Assembly (NCBI RefSeq): GCF_002162375.1
Contig: NZ_CP021425.1
Span: 5,568,501-5,632,500, forward strand
From: Oleiphilus messinensis
Lineage (GTDB): Bacteria > Pseudomonadota > Gammaproteobacteria > Pseudomonadales > Oleiphilaceae
Reading direction: 5' to 3'
DNA length: 64,000 bases
The translations under genes were made by a program, and so were the position numbers. The notes below the pieces were generated by a model. It had not been told where the DNA came from. It saw only the letters and a list, made by a program, of their open reading frames with translations, and made no database searches. This document shows, in pieces, positions 18,583 through 27,281 of the stretch. How positions within the stretch are numbered: position 1 is the first letter of the stretch; each line of letters begins with the position of its first letter.

Positions 18583-19317
18583 ATGAAACGGGCTTCACAC
18601 CGAATTAAAGTCAAAAAGCTGAGTCTGTGGGTCTTACTTGCTTTCTTTCTGCACCCCGTTGGTTATGCGCTTGCTATCGCAGATTCACCCGAGATGGTGC
18701 CTTACATATCTGTGCGCTGCATCCCCGAAAGCCAAATCTTCGAGATCCGTACGTTCGAGTTTCTCCGTGCCGATCATCCCGATACCGGTCGGGTTCAATT
18801 GGAGAACCGTAAAATCACAGCAGGGCCTTACGGAATGTACCCGCTTGAGAACGCGTCTATCTCCTGTCAGTTAAATGAAGATGTAATCGTTACAAACCTG
18901 CAAAAAAGCAAAGGCGGCCGGTTCACCAACACCGCCAAAGCCACCGTGGAAATGAACGGCACTCCCTTGATCAATAATGTGCTGATTGCCGGTTCCACCC
19001 CTGTTGATGCAACCTTCCTTTATGGTTTGTTAATTCAACAACGTGGACACCATTATTTTTCCCAGGCCGAAGTCGCCAATTCTCAATTACAGCGAGGTGT
19101 GATTCTGCTTGATATCGCGGCACGAACCTACGACTACCAAGACATTGAGAGTGCGTTTGACACCTACATTGCCAAAGTCCACTGCAGCAATCATTACATT
19201 CACAACTCGCACAAAATGTTAACCGATGGAGATGACTATCAGTTCAGAGACCAAAGCGGCTGCAATCGCCTTTCACGAACGGCGCGACGTCGATTTATAG
19301 AATGGCCAACGTTCTAA
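18583..19317 (+). CDS. secreted hypothetical protein
   Basis: A 244-aa protein of no family I recognise. The ATG at 18583 is preceded by AAGGATG at suitable distance and gives a clean Sec signal peptide: basic MKRASHRIKVKK, hydrophobic LSLWVLLAFFLHPVGYALA, cleavage near AIA. The mature part is a mixed beta-type domain with three or four cysteines (VRCIPESQ, ISCQLNE, KVHCSNHYIHNSH, QSGCNRL) that could form disulphides in the periplasm. It begins further upstream (18508, GTG) only if the signal peptide were internal, which is unlikely. A hairpin follows the stop. Confidence 0.65.
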   Translation: MKRASHRIKVKKLSLWVLLAFFLHPVGYALAIADSPEMVPYISVRCIPESQIFEIRTFEFLRADHPDTGRVQLENRKITAGPYGMYPLENASISCQLNEDVIVTNLQKSKGGRFTNTAKATVEMNGTPLINNVLIAGSTPVDATFLYGLLIQQRGHHYFSQAEVANSQLQRGVILLDIAARTYDYQDIESAFDTYIAKVHCSNHYIHNSHKMLTDGDDYQFRDQSGCNRLSRTARRRFIEWPTF

Positions 19318-19375
19318 TTCTGAAAAAACGATCCGGTGTGTATTGACGTTTCATGATCGCAATCTACGAGTCATT

Positions 19376-19394
19376 CCTTCGGTAAAGCCGAAGG
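19376..19394. terminator. hairpin after the secreted hypothetical gene, possible terminator
   Basis: Perfect 7-bp stem CCTTCGG / CCGAAGG with loop TAAAG, 59 bases after the stop codon at 19317. There is no T-run, so intrinsic termination is doubtful. Confidence 0.35.
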
Positions 19395-19475
19395 ATCAGC
19401 GTCTGCTGTTACGATTACTGACAACAGAAATATTAACCAATTAATCAACAAGTTATAGCAAATTCAAATTGATCA

Positions 19476-19742
19476 TTAACCACGATCTTTTCGAATCTGT
19501 TTCAAAATTTCGATTGCCTTCCTGCGTTTGGCCTTAATCAAGTTCAATTCATCTTCCAGCTTCATCCTCGTATCATCGGATAATTCTGCCTGTAGCTTGC
19601 GTTTTATAGCCTTGATGCGTTTCTTCAATATTTTTGCTTTATCGCGGATTTGTTCCCGGCGTTTTAATTGCTCTCGCTTTTCTGCGTCCAGAAACAATTG
19701 AATTTTCTTTAACGCTTTCATCACTCTACTGGATTCAGGCAT
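19476..19742 (-). CDS. small basic coiled-coil protein, hypothetical
   Basis: An 88-aa protein made almost entirely of charged helix (REQLKRREQIRDKAKILKKR, IKAIKRKLQAE), with Lys and Arg far in excess of acidic residues. It should form a coiled coil and may bind nucleic acid or a membrane surface. It lies 22 bases behind the Na/Pi-cotransporter gene and is probably co-transcribed with it. The family is not recognised. Confidence 0.6.
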   Translation of the reverse strand: MPESSRVMKALKKIQLFLDAEKREQLKRREQIRDKAKILKKRIKAIKRKLQAELSDDTRMKLEDELNLIKAKRRKAIEILKQIRKDRG

Positions 19743-19764
19743 CGCTACTGTACCTCACTCAACA

Positions 19765-21645
19765 CTAACCCTGATGTTTATTTCGTGCCAGTTCTTCTAT
19801 TTCGTCAACCGCCAGATTAAGCTCCATTTCAGCAGGGTCAACACCGGCACTGACAGATTTCATGATGATTTCAGCAGAGTCCACCAGTGCGCTGATAATC
19901 TGGCTGGAGTAATGGCCATCTTTGAGCAGTGAGCCAGACACAGCTCCCGGAATATGGCCCGCCCTTATGATCTTGAAGAGATCCCCATTTTTGATCAAGT
20001 CCGCCTGTTCAGCGTAGATTCTAATCCGGTCACAAGTCAGCAAGTCGTGCCCCTTTTCAAACTGTTGCAGACGTAACAACTCCCGAATACATTCTGCGAT
20101 ACGGATGCGAAAGTTATTATATTGCTCGACAACCCAGGGATTGTCAGACTCAATAAAGTGAATGAGGTTTTTATTGAGATGCTTACTCGCTTTTACGGAC
20201 TCAATCAATTTCTGACAGGCTGAAAGAAGCTGTACCAGCAACACACTCTGATTGGGTGTCAAGCCGGCCTGAACACTCGATGCGAACTCCATTATCTCGG
20301 CATAGAGCTGTTTAATATAACGCTCGTAAAGATCCTCAATACCATGAAACTGCTCCTGACCTCGGATCTCGGGTAGCTCATGGCTCAAATCAGCCTTACT
20401 ACTCTCCACCAGATCACGGGGAATCGACATGCCTCGCAGCACAACTTCCAACGTATTACTGTAAAGATGTCGAACTTCCTGAATCAACGCTTGTATTGCC
20501 GTATCCGGATACAGCTTCGCCGACGCATTCAGGTATTGCGCCTTGACGACTTCAACCCGCTCATCTGTTTTGTTTACAGGAAGCCGGAGCTCTGCACGAC
20601 GGTTTTTATCTGGTAGCCAGGTTTCCAGTTTCGTCACCAGCGTCGCGGTGAACGGGATCATAATCAGGATGCCCATCAAATTGAACAAGGTATGAAACAC
20701 AGAAAGTTTAAGGGTGTAATCATCATCTGCTATGGCTAACGCGGCGGACACCCAATCCACTGTATGCTGCAATGGCACAATTATTAACAAGGTTAAAAGA
20801 CCGGTACTCACGTTAAAAATAACATGGGCAAACGCCAATCGTTTACCTTCAACATTTGCACTCAACGCGCCGAGGATTGCGGTTATAGTGGTGCCAACGT
20901 TTGCACCAATCGCCAGCGCCAATGCATTGGTATAGGTGATTTGTCCACTCGACAAGGCGGTAATCGTCAGCACCAGCGTCGCATGACTCGACTGCATGAC
21001 CACAGTCGCAACGATCCCCAGCAGGGTATAAATCAACAACCCTTTAAAACCGGGAATGGCATACTGGGTTAGGTCAATTTGGTCACGAAAGGCATCAAAG
21101 CCCTCTTTCATGTGGTGGATGCCGAGAAATAGAAAACCAATTCCGGCAAAAATATACCCCAACCCCTGCCATTTTTTATTCCGCTGGAGCACCAATACCG
21201 CCCCAAACACCAGTAATGGCATGGCATAGGCGGAGATATTCACTTTCAGACCAAAGCCTGCAACCAGCCAGGCACCGGTGGTGGTCCCCAGATTGGCACC
21301 AAAAATGATTCCAATACCTTGACTTAGGCTCAACAAACCCGCACTCAAAAAAGAGATCGTCAACACAGAAATCAAGGAGCTGGACTGCATCAGCGTCGTA
21401 GTTGCAACCCCGAACGCCATGCTCTTGGGCAGCGTGTCGGTAGTTTTCTGAAGAACGCGTTCCAGTACCCCGCCGGTAAACGCTTTGAAGCCTTCTTCCA
21501 GGGACAGCATGCCAAATAAAAAAATCGCAACACCGGCGCAGATCTGAGTCAAATTATCGCTTAACCAGAATAGATAACTCAGAATCACCAGCAGCACCGG
21601 CAACAAAATTCTCTTAATCAATGCAGTCAATACACGCCCCCACAC
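19765..21645 (-). CDS. Na+/phosphate-cotransporter family protein (NptA/YjbB-like) with PhoU-like tail
   Basis: An inner-membrane protein of 626 aa with two inverted Na_Pi_cotrans repeats. Each repeat has a glutamine-serine motif, TLMQSSSLISVL and VVMQSSHATLVL, and a GANLGTTTG / GANVGTTIT motif that builds the sodium and phosphate path. The second motif reads QSSH where QSSS is usual. The C-terminal 230 residues are helical and PhoU-like (YNNFRIRIAECIRELLRLQQ). Bacterial relatives such as YjbB move phosphate, often outward to prevent overload. The start is ATG 21645. Probable two-gene transcript with the coiled-coil gene downstream. Confidence 0.9.
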   Translation of the reverse strand: MWGRVLTALIKRILLPVLLVILSYLFWLSDNLTQICAGVAIFLFGMLSLEEGFKAFTGGVLERVLQKTTDTLPKSMAFGVATTTLMQSSSLISVLTISFLSAGLLSLSQGIGIIFGANLGTTTGAWLVAGFGLKVNISAYAMPLLVFGAVLVLQRNKKWQGLGYIFAGIGFLFLGIHHMKEGFDAFRDQIDLTQYAIPGFKGLLIYTLLGIVATVVMQSSHATLVLTITALSSGQITYTNALALAIGANVGTTITAILGALSANVEGKRLAFAHVIFNVSTGLLTLLIIVPLQHTVDWVSAALAIADDDYTLKLSVFHTLFNLMGILIMIPFTATLVTKLETWLPDKNRRAELRLPVNKTDERVEVVKAQYLNASAKLYPDTAIQALIQEVRHLYSNTLEVVLRGMSIPRDLVESSKADLSHELPEIRGQEQFHGIEDLYERYIKQLYAEIMEFASSVQAGLTPNQSVLLVQLLSACQKLIESVKASKHLNKNLIHFIESDNPWVVEQYNNFRIRIAECIRELLRLQQFEKGHDLLTCDRIRIYAEQADLIKNGDLFKIIRAGHIPGAVSGSLLKDGHYSSQIISALVDSAEIIMKSVSAGVDPAEMELNLAVDEIEELARNKHQG

Positions 21646-21935
21646 TTCAACTCCAATTATTCAGGATCGACTCCGAACCAAACAGGTTTCTGCCAATCAT
21701 TCTTTTATTTGTGCCTGGATACAGTTTAGGACAGCTATCCACGAGTGACAGGTTCTACGCCCCCTATTGTTCTTTCCATTGATTCAACGCAATTTAGGGG
21801 CGGCAAATACCACAGTGGAACTGTTCGGTAATTCTGTGAAACAATATCGCCATATGCTGAACAGTACCCGCCTTTTCCGGCACCGCATTCAACGCGATGG
21901 TAAACACCATGAACAGACAGAAACCAATATTGAAC

Positions 21936-22619
21936 ATGGCAACCCGCACAATTCGACTCTTCTTCGCATTCTGTGCCCTGGCGCTGATTGGCTGTAGCCA
22001 GCAAGATCTGCATTTTGCTATTGAGTACGATCAGGTTAATGGCCTTAAAAAAGGGGCTCCGGTTACCTACCAGAGCAACCCCGTTGGCATCGTCGAGGCA
22101 ATTGACTATACCGATCAGGGCACATTCTTGGTGGCCGTCGCACTCACCTCGGAACACGTATCCCTGGCCACAGAGCAAACCGAATTTGTCATCCGCAATA
22201 ATCAATCCGGAGATGGCTTTGTCGACCTCATTGAAGGCTCCGCGCAAGGTGCCCTCATCCAGGACGGCAGCAAAGTCAAAGGGTCTACAGCCCTTGATGC
22301 ATTGGCAGGTACCTTTGAACGGAAACTGGGCGCGCAATTGCAATCCTTCACGGCTACGATGCAACAGGCCTGGGCAGACCTTCAGGGTATCCCTGTGGAA
22401 GAGCAAATTGGACAACTTGAGCAGCAGATTGAACATTTTCTTAACCAGTTTGAAAGCGCCGGAAAAACCACGCAAGACACCCTGAAAGAGCAGGTTATTC
22501 CGGCATTACGGGCACAAATCGAGCAACTTCGTAAAAAGCTGGAAAGCCTCCATCGTGAAGATGAAATACCCCCGCTGGAAGAACGCCTTAACAATCTAGA
22601 AAATGCTATTGAAGCTTGA
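21936..22619 (+). CDS. MCE/MlaD-domain lipoprotein
   Basis: The N-terminus MATRTIRLFFAFCALALIGC ends in a lipobox (LIGC), so the protein is lipid-anchored in the cell envelope. Residues 22-100 match a single MCE domain (FAIEYDQVNGLKKGAPVTYQ, NPVGIVEAIDY), the phospholipid-binding module of MlaD/PqiB. The rest is helical coiled coil (QLEQQIEHFLNQFESA, QIEQLRKKLESLHRE). ATGs at 21897 and 21909 are in frame, but 21936 gives the most regular lipoprotein signal. It lacks the MlaE/MlaF neighbours; only a small membrane protein follows. A role in lipid traffic is inferred from the domain. Confidence 0.8.
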   Translation: MATRTIRLFFAFCALALIGCSQQDLHFAIEYDQVNGLKKGAPVTYQSNPVGIVEAIDYTDQGTFLVAVALTSEHVSLATEQTEFVIRNNQSGDGFVDLIEGSAQGALIQDGSKVKGSTALDALAGTFERKLGAQLQSFTATMQQAWADLQGIPVEEQIGQLEQQIEHFLNQFESAGKTTQDTLKEQVIPALRAQIEQLRKKLESLHREDEIPPLEERLNNLENAIEA

Positions 22620-22695
22620 TTCCGACACAATAGAATCGCATTCGACTCAGAAAATCTAAAAACATCAGAAGATCAACAAAATAAAAGGCTAATCT

Positions 22696-23100
22696 ATGCA
22701 CTTACTCAAACATGTCCCCCTGTTCGCGGTAATTCTGATCATTTACAACATCACAGCATTCATGGGTGAAGGTTCTACACCGATGGAGGCCGCCCTGTTT
22801 TCATTGAACCTGGTTTCCGGCGCAACCCTGACCCTCACGCTGGACATGTTTATGGTGTTGCTGGGCCTGCTGGTGATGTTTATCGAACTGCTCAAAGCCA
22901 CTCGATCTTCCGTGGCCTCGGTGATTGATCACGGACTCTCAACGGTCGTATTGATTGTTTTTATTCTGGAACTGATTCTGGTGAAAAACACGGGCACCCC
23001 CGGCTTCCTGGTGTTAACCATTCTCGCCTTCCTCGATGTCGTCGCCGGTTTTACCGTCACGATTTCATCTGCTCGACGGGATGTAATGGTCGAGCACTGA
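22696..23100 (+). CDS. small four-helix inner-membrane protein
   Basis: A 134-aa protein with four hydrophobic segments (about residues 8-24, 48-66, 82-98 and 104-124), tight loops and a charged C-terminus (SARRDVMVEH). Start ATG 22696 has AAAAGG upstream. It follows the MCE-domain lipoprotein gene by 76 bases on the same strand and may be its membrane partner, though that is only positional inference. The family is not recognised. Confidence 0.65.
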   Translation: MHLLKHVPLFAVILIIYNITAFMGEGSTPMEAALFSLNLVSGATLTLTLDMFMVLLGLLVMFIELLKATRSSVASVIDHGLSTVVLIVFILELILVKNTGTPGFLVLTILAFLDVVAGFTVTISSARRDVMVEH

Positions 23101-23145
23101 ACGCGAGAATATCTGGTTAAAGACGACATTTAGACAAAGACAACA

Positions 23146-24348
23146 TCAGGTCAAAGACAACAGTGCCTGCGCCAGACGGGCATTGTCGTAATATGGCGCA
23201 GAGGCTTCCGTGACCAACTCCGTCTGAATCAGCTCGATACCTCGCTTGCGAAACCAGCTGCGGGACAACCCCGCATCATATCGACTCAGCTCATTGTCAA
23301 CTAACACGTAGTTCAAGAGGTGTGTATCTTCAACTTTGTCACCGACCCCTTGCCTCAAATATTGCAACAAAGTCTCGATACTGTCGGTCAAATTCATGCC
23401 AAACTGTTCCGGGTCAACCCCGAGATTCGGCACATAAACTTTGGGTGACGCATTACGTGCGACAGCACGGCCGACACCATCGGGTAATAGCGTTGCAATA
23501 ATGCTGGAATAAAAACTGCCGGGGGGATAACAGATCAGGTCCGCATCATGGATCAGCTTTGCCACTTTTTTGCGCAACTGAACTACCGCCGGTTGATCCA
23601 TTTGTGCCGACCCCGACAACCACATACGACTAATCCGGGAAGCTATGGGTGGTACCTCTTTACCTGTAAACAGGTGCTGCCCCAAAACCGTTTCACCGTT
23701 CTCCAGCTGAACTGCGAGGTGCAACGGGTCGTTAACAATGGGGCGCACAATACCCTGCACGACCAATAGTTTGGAAAATAAAAACAAAATCGGGTCAAGG
23801 TGCTCCTGGTAATTCAGGTACCCCCCGGTCAATATTAAATTACCGATACTCGCACCGGCCAGATCGAAATGCTCCGGCATGGCCTCCCGGAAAAAGCCAA
23901 GCTGTAAACGGATCAAACGCCGCATCGGATTAGGCACAGAACGAATCAATGGATGCTGACCGGCAATCAAGTCCTCCAGTTCCTGCAATAACGCCACCCC
24001 GGTTGCCTGTTCAGACAAACGGTAATTGGCCAGTGCATAGACTTCCGGGTTGCCTGTAATACTGTCATCTGCCAAAGCCATCAACCGGCTGCGAACATCC
24101 CCTACTGCAGGCATGTTGAAAACCTGCCTCAGTTTCGCCGAACTCCCACCCGAATCAAAAGGAGTTAAAAGATGAATACTGTTTCGGGTGTAGGTCGTCA
24201 ATTCACGACTGAGCCCTTTTAATGCCGTTCCCCCTGTGAAAAACAGCACTGATGACCCCAGTTCGGGTAAGCGCCGATAGCGTTCAAGGCGGACAGGGTC
24301 TGGAATTTTGACTTCTCGGGTAACCGTGATAGGCGGCATAATCCTCAC
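23146..24348 (-). CDS. CofD/YvcK-like protein (2-phospho-L-lactate transferase fold)
   Basis: The sequence shows the CofD/YvcK hallmark near the N-terminus: FTGGTALKGLSREL, then LTPFDSGGSSAKLR and GDVRSRLMAL, with GASIGNLILTGGY and DLICYPPGSFYSSI further on. CofD transfers phospholactyl groups in F420 biosynthesis; the YvcK branch binds UDP-sugars and controls cell-wall and carbon metabolism. F420 genes are absent here, and this 400-aa version belongs to the broader CofD-like group, so a regulatory nucleotide-sugar role is more likely than F420 synthesis. The start may be GTG 24348 or ATG 24339. The gene is separated from neighbours on both sides. Confidence 0.82.
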   Translation of the reverse strand: MRIMPPITVTREVKIPDPVRLERYRRLPELGSSVLFFTGGTALKGLSRELTTYTRNSIHLLTPFDSGGSSAKLRQVFNMPAVGDVRSRLMALADDSITGNPEVYALANYRLSEQATGVALLQELEDLIAGQHPLIRSVPNPMRRLIRLQLGFFREAMPEHFDLAGASIGNLILTGGYLNYQEHLDPILFLFSKLLVVQGIVRPIVNDPLHLAVQLENGETVLGQHLFTGKEVPPIASRISRMWLSGSAQMDQPAVVQLRKKVAKLIHDADLICYPPGSFYSSIIATLLPDGVGRAVARNASPKVYVPNLGVDPEQFGMNLTDSIETLLQYLRQGVGDKVEDTHLLNYVLVDNELSRYDAGLSRSWFRKRGIELIQTELVTEASAPYYDNARLAQALLSLT

Positions 24349-24399
24349 AACATCTTATTTTCAATACAGATTTAGGATACCCAGCATATCACTGATTAA

Positions 24400-24530
24400 G
24401 CGGCAAAACGATTATCCGTCCTGTGATTCTTACATAAACCGAACTTCTCGGGTTTACTGATCCTTCTGCTTTCAACGATGCTGGTTGCACTACTGGCCTA
24501 GACCAATAACGCAGAGCCGTCATCTCCCAC
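24400..24530 (-). ncRNA. probable omega-RNA (reRNA) overlapping the 3' end of tnpB
   Basis: TnpB guide RNAs begin inside the last part of the gene and end at the element's right edge. Here the minus strand, from just before the tnpB stop, continues with AGCAGAAGGATCAGT, a hairpin with arms AAACC...GGTTT (24435-24454), and GTAAGAATCACAGG. This resembles the conserved right-end sequence of IS605-type tnpB genes (GAAGC, AC-rich hairpin, GGAATC). The guide would be the host sequence directly downstream, near 24380-24400. The exact ends are estimates. Confidence 0.45.
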
Positions 24531-25724
24531 AGCGTTGATTCCCGGTGAACGACCGGTATAAAACTGTTCATAATACTCTAAATTGACACTCGCATTTTCA
24601 TCACGGTCTTGTGAATGATTACAGTAAACGCAATGAAATATCCTATCCGAAAGTTTCAGGTGCTCGTTTTTCTTTCTACATTTTGAGCATAATTTCGACG
24701 ATGCAAACCAGCGGTCTGCCACAATCAACTTCCCACCCTTCCACGCTAATTTATATGAAAGTTGTCGCCGGAATTCGAACATACCTACATCCGCAATCGA
24801 TCTAGCCAACTTTCGATTTTGCATCATACCTCTAATATTCAAGTCCTCGATCACCACTTTGCTAAAGTGTTTACTCAAATATTTAGTGAGTTGATGTAGT
24901 GTGTTTAACCGAATATCTGCTATGCGCTTGTGTAAACGGGCAATCTTTTGCTTCTGTTTCTGATAGCCTGAGCTACCTTTAATTTTCCTTGCGAGGTGTC
25001 GTTGATAGCGCTTTAACTTTGTCAAGGCATGTTTGAGTGGTTTCGGGGTATGCCAGTGTGTTATGCCTCCATTGGACAACGTAGCCAGTGTCTTGATCCC
25101 TAAATCTACACCACATGCTGCTTGGTTTTTGCTCGGCAATACGGGTAAATCATCCGCAATGGAAAAAGACACATACCACTTATCGGCTTGGCGACTTATG
25201 GTCATGCTGTGAATATGACCATCAAATTTAATCGGTTCGGCCATTGTCACCCAACCCAGATTGGGCACTTTGACTTTATCACCAATAACTCTAACCTGAT
25301 CGCCACCAACATAGAAGCTATCAAGGCATTTACCTTTCTTCTTGAACGTCGGTCGTGATTTTTTCAGGTGTTTGGGTTTGCTCGATGACAGATCTTCAAT
25401 CCAATCTTTGTACGCTCTGTCCAGAAAGATAAAAGGTTGTTGGGCCGCATACTTTGTTACCTCATACATCCAAGGAAACTCGTCTTTCTTTATCGCATTC
25501 AGTTGCTTTTTTAACGCCTTGCCATTCGGCTTGGGCAAGCAAGGGTTTACACAATGGGCCTGATACTGCTTATTCCACTGGTACACCCCCCAATTCCAAC
25601 AAAAACGGGATACGCCAGAAGCCTTGGCAAAATAGGCCCGTTGAATATTGTTAGCAAACAGTTGCGTTTTAAACGCCAATTGTCGGATTGAAGAATCGTT
25701 CATCCCCGGATGATACTTGTACAT
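24498..25724 (-). CDS. tnpB: IS200/IS605-family TnpB, RNA-guided nuclease (solo)
   Basis: A 408-aa TnpB with all expected parts: N-terminal OrfB helix-turn-helix (KTQLFANNIQRAYFAKASGV), RuvC Asp in GVDLGIKTLATLSNGG, Glu in VVIEDLNIRGMMQNRKLA, zinc ribbon CSKC...CVYC and final Asp in DRDENASVNLEYY. Such proteins cut target DNA next to a short motif using the omega-RNA, which helps retain the element after transposon loss. No tnpA for a Y1 transposase lies next to it, so it is an IS1341-like solo copy. The catalytic residues are present, so it may be active. ATG 25724 is used; 25703 is an alternative. Confidence 0.93.
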   Translation of the reverse strand: MYKYHPGMNDSSIRQLAFKTQLFANNIQRAYFAKASGVSRFCWNWGVYQWNKQYQAHCVNPCLPKPNGKALKKQLNAIKKDEFPWMYEVTKYAAQQPFIFLDRAYKDWIEDLSSSKPKHLKKSRPTFKKKGKCLDSFYVGGDQVRVIGDKVKVPNLGWVTMAEPIKFDGHIHSMTISRQADKWYVSFSIADDLPVLPSKNQAACGVDLGIKTLATLSNGGITHWHTPKPLKHALTKLKRYQRHLARKIKGSSGYQKQKQKIARLHKRIADIRLNTLHQLTKYLSKHFSKVVIEDLNIRGMMQNRKLARSIADVGMFEFRRQLSYKLAWKGGKLIVADRWFASSKLCSKCRKKNEHLKLSDRIFHCVYCNHSQDRDENASVNLEYYEQFYTGRSPGINAVGDDGSALLV

Positions 25725-25926
25725 ACAACCAGTATCAACCGATTTATTTTGACGCTCTTGTCCGGTTTTTATTTGGATAGATTAACTTCAATAACCTAGA
25801 CATTAACGCTCAACAAAAGACTCCAGAAAATGAGCATCAATTCCTTTTAATTCAAATAAGAACGAGTAACATGGAGCGTTGGTCATACAGAAACAGAAAC
25901 ACTCTCATAGGACTGAGGTTACAAAT

Positions 25927-26550
25927 ATGGAGATTTATTGGCTAGCCAGGGATTTGAACAAGGTACCGTTCGGAAGGCATCAATTTATTGTCATCATTAC
26001 AGGGAAAGTATCAAGAACGTTCAAACTGCAGAAATCAAACCAAACAATCGTTACTCGTGATCTCGGAAAAGGATATGGGCTGGTTTTAGGAGCCCACAAT
26101 GTTCCACCAAGTAACCAAAACAAACCTGCAAAATTCAACCGGCTTATGTTTAAAGCATTTGAAAAGGCAGATTTGGCTGCAGCAAAAGAGTTTTTAACTT
26201 CTTCGAAACCTTCCGGTCACGCATTTTGGGAAAACTATAAACCAGCCGAAGCGAAGCACGTGCACCCCAAACAGGGCTATACAGCAGAACAACTAGCAAG
26301 ACAAATTCTGGACGCAATTGATCACTACATAATCAACGAAAAGAATACTAACATTGCATATCCTCCACCCTGGCTTGGAAAAAACAGCAACAGCTGGGCA
26401 AGTTCAATTATGGATGTTGTTCCGGCAAAATTAGCTCCAAATGCCAGCGATTTCAAAGGGGCAGACGCCGCTCATGATGTCAGAATACCTGCAATGTACT
26501 TTACCGGAATTTGCTCCCCATGCACGATACAAAATCCAGCTCACAGGTAA
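25927..26550 (+). CDS. unrecognised soluble protein with NSNSW motif (possible effector, module A)
   Basis: A 207-aa protein without signal peptide. ATG 25927 has GAGG eight bases upstream. The first third looks like beta strands (RHQFIVIITGKV), followed by LVLGAHNVPPSN, a helical stretch (YTAEQLARQILDAIDHYI) and the motif GKNSNSWASSIMD, then FKGADAAHDVRIPAMYF. The protein at 29779-30279 has the same order of features (LLRVTP, TFGAGPE, YNSNSFIAGLL, PSKYFG), so the two probably share a fold. NSN-(S/T)-aromatic motifs occur, to my knowledge, at the ends of some polymorphic-toxin proteins, but I cannot name the family. It overlaps by 31 bases the membrane-protein gene downstream, as in toxin-immunity pairs. 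Confidence 0.6.
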   Translation: MEIYWLARDLNKVPFGRHQFIVIITGKVSRTFKLQKSNQTIVTRDLGKGYGLVLGAHNVPPSNQNKPAKFNRLMFKAFEKADLAAAKEFLTSSKPSGHAFWENYKPAEAKHVHPKQGYTAEQLARQILDAIDHYIINEKNTNIAYPPPWLGKNSNSWASSIMDVVPAKLAPNASDFKGADAAHDVRIPAMYFTGICSPCTIQNPAHR

Positions 26551-27020
26551 TAACAGAACTCACTTTTCGCATTTCTGCTGCAACCTCAGGTATCTATATT
26601 TTCGTATGCTTAATAGCAATTGCGAGAGGAGCGACACAGGAACTCAGTACTGCGCCACTAACATCTGACGACCCGTATTGGGTGGCCCTGTTTTTAAGCA
26701 CTTGGCTCCTGGTTCCAGCCATCCCTTCTACAGCGGTGAGATATAAAAGATCAAAACTAGCAGGACTTGCAACCTACTGGGCGACAGCATTCACACAAAC
26801 AACAGGACTATATCTAGTCGTGAGCTACATGGCTCTGGATCCTGAGTCTGAGATTGGGAGCTCTGCACTCCCTCTGCTAGTCTGGGTATCTCTACCTCTG
26901 GCAGCGATTTATTACCCTTTATTTTATTGGGGCGATTTTCAAAACCTGATTCGCAAATCGATAATCTCCTTGGGTGTCCTTCTGATTCTCTACGGCCACT
27001 GGTTTAGAGTCCTAATATAA
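26520..27020 (+). CDS. small multi-pass membrane protein, partner of module A (possible immunity protein)
   Basis: A 166-aa protein with four hydrophobic segments (about residues 20-38, 57-74, 85-105 and 120-160) and a short soluble N-terminus (MHDTKSSSQVITEL). ATG 26520 lies inside the 3' end of the preceding gene, and the overlap indicates coupled translation; TTG 26511 is an alternative. No family is recognised. Its position, size and topology resemble membrane immunity proteins that guard against periplasmic or membrane-acting effectors, but no experiment or homology supports this here. Confidence 0.6.
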   Translation: MHDTKSSSQVITELTFRISAATSGIYIFVCLIAIARGATQELSTAPLTSDDPYWVALFLSTWLLVPAIPSTAVRYKRSKLAGLATYWATAFTQTTGLYLVVSYMALDPESEIGSSALPLLVWVSLPLAAIYYPLFYWGDFQNLIRKSIISLGVLLILYGHWFRVLI

Positions 27021-27220
27021 GGCCAACCAATCTAATGGATCGAGTATGTGTCAGTGAGCATAATGCCTAAAGCATTTGAGTTGATTTCCCCATCGGAAAT
27101 CAAGGAAGAATATGGATTTTCGACTATGATTGCTTGCACGTCATCACTTTGAATTGCAAGTTGGCGTATCTTCTCAGTGATATTCACGGTTGCTTTAGTA
27201 GGGCAACGGATAGCCAAATT

Positions 27221-27250
27221 GCCGATGCCGATGCCGATGCCGATGCCGAT
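27221..27250. repeat. hexanucleotide repeat, five copies of GCCGAT
   Basis: Five perfect tandem copies just upstream of the YceK-like lipoprotein gene. Each unit is two codons, so copy-number change would not shift a frame; it would alter the spacing between promoter and start at 27282. Confidence 0.85.
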
Positions 27251-27281
27251 GCTAGGCTATGAAATGATATTAGGTGGAAAT

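Noticed and set aside
21735-22475. 246-codon minus-strand open frame opposite the MCE lipoprotein gene
   Set aside because: It shows no family sequence, signal or ribosome-binding site; the plus strand has a lipobox and MCE motifs, so this is an antisense shadow.
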